In this document: in pieces, positions 25,654 to 34,307 of the stretch
Position numbering within the stretch: the first letter of the stretch is position 1
Layout of the letters: each line of letters starts with the position of its first letter
NCBI RefSeq assembly: GCF_030249855.1
Contig: NZ_JANURN010000005.1
Coordinates: 111,536-175,535 of the forward strand
Source: Helicobacter_B zhangjianzhongii
Lineage (GTDB): Bacteria; Campylobacterota; Campylobacteria; Campylobacterales; Helicobacteraceae
Direction of reading: 5' to 3'
DNA length: 64,000 nucleotides
Made by a program: the position numbers and the translations under genes
The notes under the pieces: generated by a model
Databases searched by the model: none
What the model saw: the letters and a program-made list of their open reading frames with translations, nothing else
Told to the model about the DNA's origin: nothing

Positions 25654-27897
25654 ATGAGTCAAATTATTGGATTCCCACGCATTGGAGAGAATCGAGAGTT
25701 AAAAAGAGCGTTAGAGAGCTTTTGGGCTGGCAAGATCAGCCAAAATGAGCTAGAAAAGGTCGCCAAAGAGCTGCGAGCAAAGCACTGGGCAGAGCAAAAG
25801 GAGCTAGAAAATGTCTGTGTCAATGACTTTAGCTTCTATGATAATGTCCTAGATCTTGCCTACGCACTTGGGGCAAAGCCTGCGAGATTCCAGCATTTAA
25901 GTGGGCTAGAGGGGTATTTCGCTATGGCTAGAGGGCATAAAGATGGGCAAGCGTGCGCGATGACAAAGTGGTTTAATACCAACTACCACTTTGTCGTGCC
26001 AGAGCTTAGTAGCAGTGATACTTACAAAGTCAATGCAAGCGCGATTATCGATCAATATAAAGAAGCCAAAGCTCTAGGCTATAAGCCTAAAATCGCCTTG
26101 GTAGGGCTCTTTACCTTTGTCGCGCTAAGCACGATCACACAAGGGGAGTTTGCAGAAGTCTTTGACGCTGTCAAAAGCGCGTATTTCACGCTGCTAGATG
26201 AGCTAGCAAAGCTGGATTCTAGTGTGCTAATTGAATTTAGCGAGCCGATTTTCACGCGCGGGGTTGATGAGCGGTTTTATCATCTTATCAAGCCTACTTA
26301 TGATGCCATAGCAAATAAGGGCATTAAAGCGGTGGTTACGAGCTTTTTTGAGCATAGCAATGAAGCTAGCGAAATCCTGCTAGAATCCAAAATCTACGGG
26401 CTTGGGCTGGACTTTGTCTATGGGGAGAAAAATACGCAGATCCTCCCAGCCTTGGCAAAGAGTGATAAACTGCTTTTTGCCGGGGTGATTGATGGGCGCA
26501 ATATTTGGATCGCTGATTTAGAATCTAAGCTTGCCCTGCTAGAGCAAATCGCCACGCATATCCCTAAAGAGCGCGTTATCATCTCTTCTTCTTGCTCGCT
26601 TTTACACGCGCCTTATAGCAAGAGTGCGGAGACAAAGATCGATAGCGAGATTCTTTCCTGGCTCTCCTTTGGGCTGGATAAGGTGCAAGAGCTTTTGGTC
26701 TTAGACGCGCTTTTTAAAGCTCCTAGCGATGAAGCCCGCGCCAAGCTTACGCACAATCAAGCCCTAATTGCCGCACGCAAAAGCTCTTGCAAAATCCACG
26801 ATAGCGCGATCAAAGCTCGCCTAGAATCCACTCTTAAAACCGCGCGAGATGAGAGCTTTGCGGCGCGGATAAAGGCGCAACGAGCCGCGCTTGCTTACCC
26901 CAATCTAGCCACAACGACAATAGGCTCTTTCCCACAAACTCAAGAGATCCGCACCTTGCGTCTAGGCTACAAAAAGGGCGCGATTAGCAAAGAGCAGTAT
27001 GATGATGGCATTAAGGCATATATCAAAGACTGCATTGCATTCCAAGAAGAAATCGGGCTTGATGTGCTTGTGCATGGAGAGCCAGAGCGCAATGATATGG
27101 TGGAGTATTTTGGCGAGCAGATGAAGGGCTTTGTCTTTAGCCAAAATGCGTGGGTGCAGAGCTATGGTAGCCGCTGTGTCAAGCCCCCTATCATCTATGG
27201 CGATGTCTCTCGCCCCAAGGCTATGACACTTGAGTGGATCACCTATGCCCAAAGCCTTACTACAAAGCTTGTCAAAGGTATGCTAACCGGACCGGTTACG
27301 ATTTTGAATTGGAGCTTTGTGCGTGATGATGTGCCACGCTCTGTGGTATGCAAGCAGATCGCCCTAGGCATTGCCGATGAGATAGATGATTTACAAAAAG
27401 CTGGGATAAAGATTATCCAAGTTGATGAAGCGGCGTTTAAAGAGGGCTATCCGCTTAGGGCTGAAAATATCGCTGAGTATGAGAGCTGGGCATTAGAATG
27501 CTTCAAGCTTGCTACTGCCATAGCAGAGTCCAGCACGCAAATCCACACGCATATGTGTTATAGCGAGTTTAATGACATTATTAAAACCATTGAAGCCCTT
27601 GATGCTGATGTGATTAGCATTGAGACTGCTCGCAGTGGTAATAGATTATTACAAGTCTTTAAAGAAGTGGGCTACACACACGAGATAGGACCGGGGGTCT
27701 ATGATATCCATAGCCCTAGGATCCCAAGTGTAGAGGAGCTAGAGGGGCAGATCCGCGCGCTACTTGAAGTGCTGCCCAAAGAGCAGCTATGGATCAACCC
27801 TGACTGCGGGCTAAAGACACGCAAATGGGAAGAAGTCAAGCCTAGCCTAGCCAATCTTGTCAAAGCGACAAAAAATGTCCTGCACACTTTGCAGTAG
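25654..27897 (+). CDS. metE: Cobalamin-independent methionine synthase
   Basis: MetE transfers the methyl group of 5-methyltetrahydropteroyl-triglutamate to homocysteine. The 747-residue protein has the duplicated barrel structure: an N-terminal half beginning IIGFPRIGENRELKRALE and a C-terminal half with TTIGSFPQTQEIR near residue 425, HGEPERNDMVEYFGEQ near residue 475, THMCYSEF near residue 630 (zinc His and Cys) and NPDCGLKTRKW near the end (zinc Cys). ATG 25654 is preceded by AAAGGAA. metF follows, so the methyl donor and its use are encoded together. A pair of operator-like sites in the leader suggests specific control. Confidence 0.97.
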   Translation: MSQIIGFPRIGENRELKRALESFWAGKISQNELEKVAKELRAKHWAEQKELENVCVNDFSFYDNVLDLAYALGAKPARFQHLSGLEGYFAMARGHKDGQACAMTKWFNTNYHFVVPELSSSDTYKVNASAIIDQYKEAKALGYKPKIALVGLFTFVALSTITQGEFAEVFDAVKSAYFTLLDELAKLDSSVLIEFSEPIFTRGVDERFYHLIKPTYDAIANKGIKAVVTSFFEHSNEASEILLESKIYGLGLDFVYGEKNTQILPALAKSDKLLFAGVIDGRNIWIADLESKLALLEQIATHIPKERVIISSSCSLLHAPYSKSAETKIDSEILSWLSFGLDKVQELLVLDALFKAPSDEARAKLTHNQALIAARKSSCKIHDSAIKARLESTLKTARDESFAARIKAQRAALAYPNLATTTIGSFPQTQEIRTLRLGYKKGAISKEQYDDGIKAYIKDCIAFQEEIGLDVLVHGEPERNDMVEYFGEQMKGFVFSQNAWVQSYGSRCVKPPIIYGDVSRPKAMTLEWITYAQSLTTKLVKGMLTGPVTILNWSFVRDDVPRSVVCKQIALGIADEIDDLQKAGIKIIQVDEAAFKEGYPLRAENIAEYESWALECFKLATAIAESSTQIHTHMCYSEFNDIIKTIEALDADVISIETARSGNRLLQVFKEVGYTHEIGPGVYDIHSPRIPSVEELEGQIRALLEVLPKEQLWINPDCGLKTRKWEEVKPSLANLVKATKNVLHTLQ

Positions 27898-27955
27898 GGC
27901 AGGGCTATAAGGCAAGCTAGAGCAAAAGCGCAAGGCAAAGCCTTAAGGAGAATCT

Positions 27956-28903
27956 ATGAGCGCGACACTAGATAGCAAAATTACTGCGGCTTTTAGCAAG
28001 CTAGAGAGTAGTGGGGACTTTGTGAGCTTTGAGCTAACGCCCCTTGTAGGTGCGCAAGTGCTAGCCCAAGACACCTTAGATGAGCTGCGAGATTGCACGC
28101 TTTTTGATAGCTTTGTCTGCACAGATTCTCCGCTAGCACGCTTCAAGCCTTCATCGGTGCTAAGTAGCATTGCCTTGCAAAATGCTTTGCAAACGCCACT
28201 TATCTGCACGCTTTCTATGAGAGATAGAAACACTACTGCACTATGTGGTGAAATCCTAGGGGCAAATGCCTTTGGCTTGCGGGCGTTTTTGAGCCTTACA
28301 GGTGATCCTACAAAGCTTGGCAATACAGATTCTAAAGCCGTGTTTGAGGACAACTCCACTAGGCTTAATGCCATCATCAACGCTCTAAATGCAGGGCTTG
28401 ATCTCACGGGCAATACCCTAAAATCCACGCCAAAGCGCATTTATAACTGCAATGTCATAAACTCCTATGCTATCAATACCAAAACTATTGAAAGCAAAAT
28501 GATCAAAAAGATCAAAAGCACGAAAGTGGATTCTAGCTGCGCTCTTAGCGCGTTTTTTAGCCAGCCTGTGTATAGCATAGAGTCTGCCCACACGCTCCTA
28601 GATAGCCTAGAGTCTGCCAATCGCACGCTAGGCACGAAAGTGTCTTTGGTGCTGGGGTTTTTCCCTGTGGTAAGCTATAAAAGCGCGGTATTCTTGCGCG
28701 ATAAAATGCCCGGGGTCTTTATCCCAGAGTCGTGGATCTTGCGATTAGAAAAGGCACACAAAAGCCACGATCCAAAAGCAGAGGAGCAAAAAGTAGGGCT
28801 TGATCTCTCGCGCGAGCTTTTTTATAGCTTGCGCAAAATCCACAATAAATTCCACTTTATGACAAACAACAACCTCCCCCTAGCGCGACAAATCCTACTA
28901 TAA
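27956..28903 (+). CDS. metF: Methylenetetrahydrofolate reductase family protein
   Basis: The 315-residue protein shows the MetF barrel pattern: FVSFELTPLVG near residue 25, the folate-domain FLSLTGDPTK near residue 115, and SAFFSQPVYS near residue 200. The family reduces 5,10-methylene-THF to 5-methyl-THF with FAD, supplying MetE just upstream. The start ATG at 27956 follows AAGGAG. It is more diverged than standard MetF, and residues about 180-195 (KSTKVDSSCA) come from a repeat core. The function is supported mostly by context and fold motifs. Confidence 0.8.
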   Translation: MSATLDSKITAAFSKLESSGDFVSFELTPLVGAQVLAQDTLDELRDCTLFDSFVCTDSPLARFKPSSVLSSIALQNALQTPLICTLSMRDRNTTALCGEILGANAFGLRAFLSLTGDPTKLGNTDSKAVFEDNSTRLNAIINALNAGLDLTGNTLKSTPKRIYNCNVINSYAINTKTIESKMIKKIKSTKVDSSCALSAFFSQPVYSIESAHTLLDSLESANRTLGTKVSLVLGFFPVVSYKSAVFLRDKMPGVFIPESWILRLEKAHKSHDPKAEEQKVGLDLSRELFYSLRKIHNKFHFMTNNNLPLARQILL

Positions 28904-28929
28904 TACGCTATTTGCAGCTAGGGGATACA

Positions 28930-30009
28930 ATGATAGATAAACAGCCTTTGACTATTGGCGTGATTTTTATCCAAAATGCCTTGGGCGAGTGTGTGATAGG
29001 CTTTGAGAGTTTGTATGCGATTAAGTATATTTACCCGTGCAGGCTTGTGGTGTTTGCCCAGCCGACTTTGCAAAATCTCTTGCGTGAATGCGACTTTGTC
29101 GATGCCATAGAGCCTTGCACAAAGCAGGCTATTGATGCGTATGCTTGTGATTATGCCTTGCTTACCAACTCTAAAAGTGCGCATATCCGCTTCGCACTCT
29201 CCACCAATGCCAAGCGTATCATTTGTGCGACAAAGTTTATAAGCCTATTTTCTTGGCGGTGCAAGAGCGTGGGGATTTATCTATGGAAAAAGTATAGAAA
29301 CTACGATGAGCGCGAGATCTTGCTAGCGTTTGTGCGCAGGATCAGCCCCAAGCTCTATGATGAGCGATTCCCTAGCATAGATCTCACACAAAGCAAGATC
29401 CCTTATAGCAAGAGCCACGCGCAAGTGGTGCGAGACTATCTAGAGCTAGCAGGGCAAAAAGTGGATTCTAGCACGCCGCGCTATCTTATAATGATAAATC
29501 CTTTCAACAATGCCTGCCCCTACTCGCTAACCAAACAGGGCTTTGTTAGGCTCATAAATGCAGTGGCGCAAATCCCAGAGTGTATCCCACTTGTGATAAC
29601 TTTTGACAAAGTGCATAGAGACTTCACACAAGCCCTAGAATCCTACTTTAATCATAATTTGAGCCATATCGCTGCCCCCCCCCTTACACAAAATCCACCT
29701 ATAAAGCCCATAGTCTATCGCAATGGCGATGATCTCTTGCAGCTTGCAGCGTGGGTGGCTCACTCTAGCTGTGTGATAAGCCCTAGCACAGGCACACTGC
29801 ACCTAGCGTGCAACCAGAGAGTCCCTACAATCGCCCTCTATCCAGAATACGACACGCGCCGCTGGGCTACGCATAATAAAAAATATGTATTTCTGCACAC
29901 GCTAGCCAAACACATAAGCCCCGAAGAAGAGCAAGAGGCAATCACACAAACTATCACTATGCTTAGGGCAATGATCCGCGCAGGAGAAATCACCCCTATG
30001 ATCTACTAG
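28930..30009 (+). CDS. Glycosyltransferase family 9 (heptosyltransferase-like), with C9 tract
   Basis: The 359-residue protein has a GT9 architecture: an N-terminal Rossmann half (TIGVIFIQNALGECVIGFESL) and a C-terminal half with YLIMINPFNNAC and the donor-site motif CVISPSTGTLHLACN near residue 286. GT9 enzymes add heptose or a related sugar to lipopolysaccharide core on the inner face of the inner membrane. A C9 tract (29675-29683) encodes part of AAPPLT near residue 250 and is in frame as written. ATG 28930 is preferred to a TTG at 28912. A TATAAT box lies about 25 bases upstream (28900). Confidence 0.8.
   Translation: MIDKQPLTIGVIFIQNALGECVIGFESLYAIKYIYPCRLVVFAQPTLQNLLRECDFVDAIEPCTKQAIDAYACDYALLTNSKSAHIRFALSTNAKRIICATKFISLFSWRCKSVGIYLWKKYRNYDEREILLAFVRRISPKLYDERFPSIDLTQSKIPYSKSHAQVVRDYLELAGQKVDSSTPRYLIMINPFNNACPYSLTKQGFVRLINAVAQIPECIPLVITFDKVHRDFTQALESYFNHNLSHIAAPPLTQNPPIKPIVYRNGDDLLQLAAWVAHSSCVISPSTGTLHLACNQRVPTIALYPEYDTRRWATHNKKYVFLHTLAKHISPEEEQEAITQTITMLRAMIRAGEITPMIY
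29675..29683 (+). repeat. Poly-C9 tract in the GT9 gene
   Basis: Nine C in a coding sequence, in frame as written. As at 9985-9993, the tract is preceded by GCTG. A one-base change would remove the donor-binding C-terminal part. Confidence 0.7.
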
Positions 30010-30446
30010 AATCCACTTTTCAAAGGGACGATACAGCTTTGGGTATCCATAGCGGTGATAAACAAGCCAAACCCCCTAGAATCCACTTTTGTAATTCTGT
30101 GTTTTCACAAATGGATTCTAGTAGCACCGCCCCCAAAGTCATTGCGAGACTTCCGCAGGAAGTCGTGGCAATCCAAAAAAGTGGATTCTAGCGATAACGC
30201 CCTTTTTTCTGTCATTGCAAGCCCACGCGATAGCGATTGCGTGGCAATCCATATTCTGCGCTAGCAGATAATCATACTAGAATCCACTTTCGCGGATTGT
30301 GTGGATTACTAAAGAAGCTGCGCTTTGCCGCACTCGTTTCACTCGCTCGCAATGACAGAGGGCGTGGAGTAGATTACTAAAGAAGCTACGCTTCGCAAGT
30401 GTCTCGCAATGATAGAAAACAACACCGCTAGTGTAAAAAGTGGATT
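30010..30446. repeat. Repeat-filled gap between convergent genes
   Basis: About 440 bases with six or more cores of CTAGAATCCACTTTT or its complement (about 30006, 30077, 30110, 30179, 30277 and 30438). It also has two complete GTCATTGCGAG...GTGGCAATCCA palindromes (about 30138-30175 and 30210-30250) and two ATTACTAAAGAAGCT modules (about 30305 and 30371). Short open frames here are artefacts of the repeats. No terminator is obvious apart from the palindromes themselves. Confidence 0.75.
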
Positions 30447-31619
30447 CTAGCGGATACTATGGCTCACAAATTTTGCATAGTTATCTAAAATCAGTCCGCC
30501 CTTGCGGAATCCCAGCCCGCACGACTCATAGGCGAAAAACACATTTGGCTGATAGTAGAACTCGCCATTTTTGTTTAGCTCGTGGTAGGCTTGATAGACT
30601 CTCTTGCAGTTTTGATACTCGCTAGTGTTTTGCGCTATGATCTGGCTACTTTCATCAAAAATCTCTATCCCCTGTCCCTCTCTGCCAAAGCTAGCCTTGC
30701 TCACCTGCGCCTTGCCTTGTAGTGGCTCAAAACTGGATTCTAGCAGCAAGGGGTGATTGGGGAAGAGATCCCATAGGATTTTTAGCATTCTTTTACTTTG
30801 GAAAAGTAGCGTATAGGCTGGGTTTAGGAAAATCCCAGCCTTGCTCTCCATAATAGAGCGCATAAGCATAGCTAGCTCTGGCTCATCGATAGCGATACTC
30901 TCCCACGGCAACAGCTTAAATAAAAATTCATAATTGCACTCATTAAAAAACACCCCTTGATCTTGGGAGAACCGCACTTCATCAATATAGGCAAACTCCG
31001 TCTCAAAGCCCGCACTCCTAGCGATCTCTTGTAAAAATCTGGTCGTGCGCTCTTCTTCATCATTGCCACTCACACAGCTAAAGAGTATCTTCCAGCCCTC
31101 ATAAATCTCGCTAAATCGGCTTGTATCTGCCCCAAGCGTGATAATGCGCTTAAAATTTTCTTGCAGTGCTTCATAGATATTATTAAACTGCTCGTTTTCA
31201 TCAAGCCCATTAGCCTTAAGCATAGCCCATTGGATAACCGCGCTTTCATAGAGCATTGTAGGGGTGTCGGCATTAAACTCAAGCAGCTTTAATGGCAGCC
31301 CATCAAGCCCCCCAGCAAAGTCAAATCGCCCATATAAATGCCAATGCACCTCTTGCTCCCAGCTCTGCTTGATCATAGGGATAAGCGATACGGGTATATC
31401 TAGGTCAAAAAATAAGTTATTATCAATGACATACTGCCCCGCTTCGCAAAACATCTCATAGAGCTCATTGCCTGCATTGTAGAATCTCTCTGCTTCTTCT
31501 TGGGTGATCTCTACCATTTCTGGCGCGATATAATCCGTAGTGTCGCGATCGGTATGCCAGCTAAGACCTATGGATTCTAGGGCTTGCTTGTTGATTGGGG
31601 TAAGTGGTATGATGTGCAT
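30447..31619 (-). CDS. Glutathionylspermidine synthase-like ATP-grasp protein (YgiC/YjfC type)
   Basis: The 390-residue protein matches the ATP-grasp domain of the glutathionylspermidine synthase family: LEFNADTPTMLYESAVIQW near residue 115, NECNYEFLFKLLPWE near residue 227, FGREGQGIEIF near residue 320 and a C-terminal GLGFRKGG. Stand-alone members such as YgiC form peptide-like bonds but do not make glutathionylspermidine, and their product is uncertain. Catalytic acidic and Asn residues of the grasp fold are present. The start ATG at 31619 follows AAAGGAC. It lies alone, divergent from the tRNA-Pro gene. Confidence 0.82.
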   Translation of the reverse strand: MHIIPLTPINKQALESIGLSWHTDRDTTDYIAPEMVEITQEEAERFYNAGNELYEMFCEAGQYVIDNNLFFDLDIPVSLIPMIKQSWEQEVHWHLYGRFDFAGGLDGLPLKLLEFNADTPTMLYESAVIQWAMLKANGLDENEQFNNIYEALQENFKRIITLGADTSRFSEIYEGWKILFSCVSGNDEEERTTRFLQEIARSAGFETEFAYIDEVRFSQDQGVFFNECNYEFLFKLLPWESIAIDEPELAMLMRSIMESKAGIFLNPAYTLLFQSKRMLKILWDLFPNHPLLLESSFEPLQGKAQVSKASFGREGQGIEIFDESSQIIAQNTSEYQNCKRVYQAYHELNKNGEFYYQPNVFFAYESCGLGFRKGGLILDNYAKFVSHSIR

Positions 31620-31682
31620 AATTGTCCTTTGGATAGAAGATATATCATAGCATTTTTAAGCGATGATAAAAGAAAAGTGCAT

Positions 31683-31688
31683 TATAAT
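31683..31688 (+). promoter_or_regulatory. Predicted -10 box of tRNA-Pro
   Basis: TATAAT lies in CATTATAATGCGCG about 30 bases before the mature tRNA 5' end. Confidence 0.5.
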
Positions 31689-31718
31689 GCGCGTTTGCAA
31701 ATCTTTAGGGATTTGTAG

Positions 31719-31796
31719 CGGAGTATGGCGCAGCCTGATTAGCGCGCACCCTTGGGGTGGGTGAGGTCGTGGGTTTGAATCCCGCTACTCCGACCA
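31719..31796 (+). tRNA. tRNA-Pro (anticodon GGG)
   Basis: A cloverleaf can be drawn. Acceptor arms are CGGAGTA (31719-31725) and TACTCCG (31786-31792), with discriminator A and an encoded CCA end. The anticodon stem is CACCC/GGGTG around the loop TTGGGGT, with anticodon GGG at 31754-31756. The T-arm contains GGTTTGAATCC. Length is 78. Confidence 0.95.
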
Positions 31797-31820
31797 CTTG
31801 TCTTTTATGCTTTATCTCTC

Positions 31821-32234
31821 TTACTCTTTATAAGTAAAAACATTGCCATCAAAGTCTTGCAATCTCGCGCTGATATTTTCAAGGTAGAAAATTGCGAAAT
31901 CCGGGTGATTGGGGTTGCTATCAAACACCTTTGCTATGCGATCATACTTTGCCATAAGGGCTTCTTTGGCGTCGATATGATTGACCACTCTAGCTTCTCC
32001 ACGCACACGAAGTGCTAGAATATCTGCTGTGCTTATGCAAATCTCCACGCCACTATGCTGTGTGATGTGTTTGTAGAGATTTTTGCTAGGCGTAGTGCCG
32101 ATGTATAGCTTGCCATTATGCACGATATTAGAGCGCATAGGGCGCACGCGTGGATTCCCGCAAGTGCCCTTTGTGCCAAGATAAAACGCCCCAAGATCTA
32201 GAATCTTGCCTATTTCTACCAGTGTAAGATCCAT
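31821..32234 (-). CDS. Pyridoxamine 5'-phosphate oxidase-like FMN-binding protein
   Basis: The 137-residue protein has the split-barrel pattern of this family: FYLGTKGTCGNPRVRPM near residue 17, GKLYIGTTPSKNLYKHI near residue 41 and VEICISTADILALRVRGEARVV. Such small members bind FMN or related flavins and reduce or protect against diverse small molecules; the substrate cannot be told. It lies eight bases after tpx on the same strand, so the two may be cotranscribed. Confidence 0.75.
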   Translation of the reverse strand: MDLTLVEIGKILDLGAFYLGTKGTCGNPRVRPMRSNIVHNGKLYIGTTPSKNLYKHITQHSGVEICISTADILALRVRGEARVVNHIDAKEALMAKYDRIAKVFDSNPNHPDFAIFYLENISARLQDFDGNVFTYKE

Positions 32235-32240
32235 TGCGCC

Positions 32241-32738
32241 CTACTTAATGCTTGCAAGGGCTTTGTCGTAATCTGGCTCATTTGTGATCTCTTCACACAC
32301 TTCTACATAAGAGACCTTACCGCTAGGATCAACGACAATCACCGCGCGAGTCAGTAGCCCAGCAAGAGGGGAAGATTCTAGGATCACGCCATAGGCTTTG
32401 CCGAAATCTTTGTTTGCAAAATCACTGAGTGTGGTTAGATTCTCGATCCCTTCTGTGCTGCAAAATCGCCCTTGAGCAAAGGGCAAATCCAAAGATACAA
32501 CATACACTTTTGCATTTGCTAGCCTTGCTGCTGTCTCATTAAACTTACGCGTTTGTGTCGCACATACGCCTGTATCAAGGCTTGGCACGACATTGATGAT
32601 TTGATAGCTTCCGCTAGCTCCGCCTACTTCTACTTGCGATAAGTCTTTGGCGATGAGCTTGACCTGTGGGGCGGTATCGCCGAGCTTGATTGTATTTGCG
32701 CTTAATTTGGCTGGAGAGCCTTTAAATTTCACTTCCAT
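32241..32738 (-). CDS. tpx: Thiol peroxidase (Tpx)
   Basis: Tpx is an atypical 2-Cys peroxiredoxin that removes peroxides using thioredoxin. The 165-residue protein has VPSLDTGVCATQTRKFNE with the peroxidatic Cys near residue 60 and the resolving Cys in LPFAQGRFCSTEGI near residue 93. Length matches the family. The start ATG is preceded by AAAGGATAACT. Helicobacter relies on Tpx and AhpC for peroxide defence. Confidence 0.95.
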   Translation of the reverse strand: MEVKFKGSPAKLSANTIKLGDTAPQVKLIAKDLSQVEVGGASGSYQIINVVPSLDTGVCATQTRKFNETAARLANAKVYVVSLDLPFAQGRFCSTEGIENLTTLSDFANKDFGKAYGVILESSPLAGLLTRAVIVVDPSGKVSYVEVCEEITNEPDYDKALASIK

Positions 32739-32871
32739 AGTTATCCTTTGTGTTGTGTATCTCTATAATTAGAGAAGCGTGATTATAGTCTAAAGAATAT
32801 TAAGGCACAATATGGGCTAATGCTATTTGCCTATACGCGCTTTTAGGAAGCTTTGCACTGCCCAAGTCGCC

Positions 32872-33813
32872 CTAACCAAAAAACTGCTGCGCTTTAGCTA
32901 GGATCTGTCTAGCACCTTTGGCGATAAGCTTATGGGCTAGCTCCTTAGCACAAATGTCTGCTTCTTGCGTGCTAGCACTTAGGGATTCTTGCAGGATATT
33001 ACTGCCATCAGGCAGACCTATTATGGCACTGATTTGCACCTTGCCTGTCTCTATCTCTCCTATAAGTGTGCAATGCACGCCAATAGGCACTTGACATCCA
33101 CCTTCAAGCACTTTGATAAACGCTCTTTCTGCCTGTGTGCAAAGCGCGGTCTTTTTGCACGCAAGATTCTCTAAGATCGCGTGTAATGCACTATCGCTAG
33201 CCCTACACTCTATCCCTAGAGCTGCTTGCCCCATAGCTGGGATCATCTCTGTCGTGCTTAGTGGCACTATGTAGGGGATATGCGTGATATTAAGTCGCTT
33301 TAGTCCAGCATAGGCTAGGATTATGGCATCAAACTCGCCGGATTCTAGCTTGCTTAGACGCGTTTGGATATTGCCACGCAAAGATAGGCAAGCAATATCC
33401 GCACGCCTAGCCTTAAGCTGCATACTTCGGCGCAAGGAAGTGGTGCCGACTTTGGCATTTTTAGGGAGAGAGTCTAGGGTGGGGTAGGTGTAGCTTACAA
33501 AGCAGTCCCGCACATCTTCACGCTCCGTGATACAAGCAAGCACCAAGGATTCTGGGAGATCGATGGGGACATCTTTGAGTGAATGCACGGCTAGATCGAT
33601 TTGTCTTGTGAGAAGCTGCTCTTCTAATTCTTTGGTAAAAAGCCCTTTGCCACCGATTTTTGCAAGGGGGACATCAAGGATTTTATCGCCCTTGGTTTTG
33701 ATGATTTCTAAGCGAGATTCTACTCCGCATTCTTGCAATAGGCGATCTTGGATATAGCGGGCTTGCCACAAAGCTAGCGCACTCCCTCTTGTGCCGATGA
33801 CTAGCTTTTTCAT
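32872..33813 (-). CDS. hemC: Hydroxymethylbilane synthase (porphobilinogen deaminase)
   Basis: HemC joins four porphobilinogen units into hydroxymethylbilane. The protein of 313 residues has IGTRGSALALWQARY at the start, VHSLKDVP near residue 80, the RRSMQLKARR segment near residue 128 and the cofactor-binding Cys in LEGGCQVPIGVH near residue 241. The order fxsA-hemC after proS-hemA recalls H. pylori. Its start overlaps the fxsA stop by four bases. Confidence 0.96.
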   Translation of the reverse strand: MKKLVIGTRGSALALWQARYIQDRLLQECGVESRLEIIKTKGDKILDVPLAKIGGKGLFTKELEEQLLTRQIDLAVHSLKDVPIDLPESLVLACITEREDVRDCFVSYTYPTLDSLPKNAKVGTTSLRRSMQLKARRADIACLSLRGNIQTRLSKLESGEFDAIILAYAGLKRLNITHIPYIVPLSTTEMIPAMGQAALGIECRASDSALHAILENLACKKTALCTQAERAFIKVLEGGCQVPIGVHCTLIGEIETGKVQISAIIGLPDGSNILQESLSASTQEADICAKELAHKLIAKGARQILAKAQQFFG

Positions 33814-34307
33814 TGATTGCTCCTTGATTGCTTCTGGCTAGCAACGGAGCTTGGGGTGGATTCTATCACCTCTACATCGATGATTTCATCTTCTTGCCGT
33901 GTTTTTGGATTGTGCGCATTAGCAAAATACTCGCCAAAGTCTTTTTGGTATTGGGCTTGCGTGTTTTGGTCGTAGGGAGATTGCTTAGTTTTGTGGGACG
34001 GGAGCAGTCCCCAAAGCACCAAAACCACGCCAATAATATCGCTAAAAATCCCGGGGATAATCAAAAGCACTGCCCCAATACTACTAAACATACCACTACG
34101 CAAAAGGCTAAAAATATCTTTTTGCCCAAATAACGCTAGCATTCCCATTTGCGCTAGTGCTTTGCGCAATAGCCATAGCCCAAAGCCAGCGGAGAAAAAC
34201 ACCTCCATTACCCCAAGCACTAGCCCAAAACGCTCGACAAATAGACTAAGCCCAATAATCTCTAACACTATATATCCCAAAATAACCCAAAAGGCAATCG
34301 CACGCAT
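33810..34307 (-). CDS. fxsA: FxsA family membrane protein
   Basis: The protein has three hydrophobic segments with the FxsA pattern (FWVILGYIVLEIIGL, GLWLLRKAL and LLIIPGIFSDIIGVVLVLWGLLP), followed by a polar tail. FxsA in E. coli is linked to phage F exclusion; its cellular role is unclear. The start at 34307 gives a TAATG overlap with the proS stop and a GGAG site; an in-frame start at 34340 lies within proS and is less likely. The tail includes a repeat core (IESTPSS at about 33858). Confidence 0.8.
   Translation of the reverse strand: MRAIAFWVILGYIVLEIIGLSLFVERFGLVLGVMEVFFSAGFGLWLLRKALAQMGMLALFGQKDIFSLLRSGMFSSIGAVLLIIPGIFSDIIGVVLVLWGLLPSHKTKQSPYDQNTQAQYQKDFGEYFANAHNPKTRQEDEIIDVEVIESTPSSVASQKQSRSNQ

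Noticed and set aside
30055..30264. Small ORF with LESTF and KKVDSS
   Set aside because: It consists only of dispersed repeats between convergent genes and lacks a start signal.
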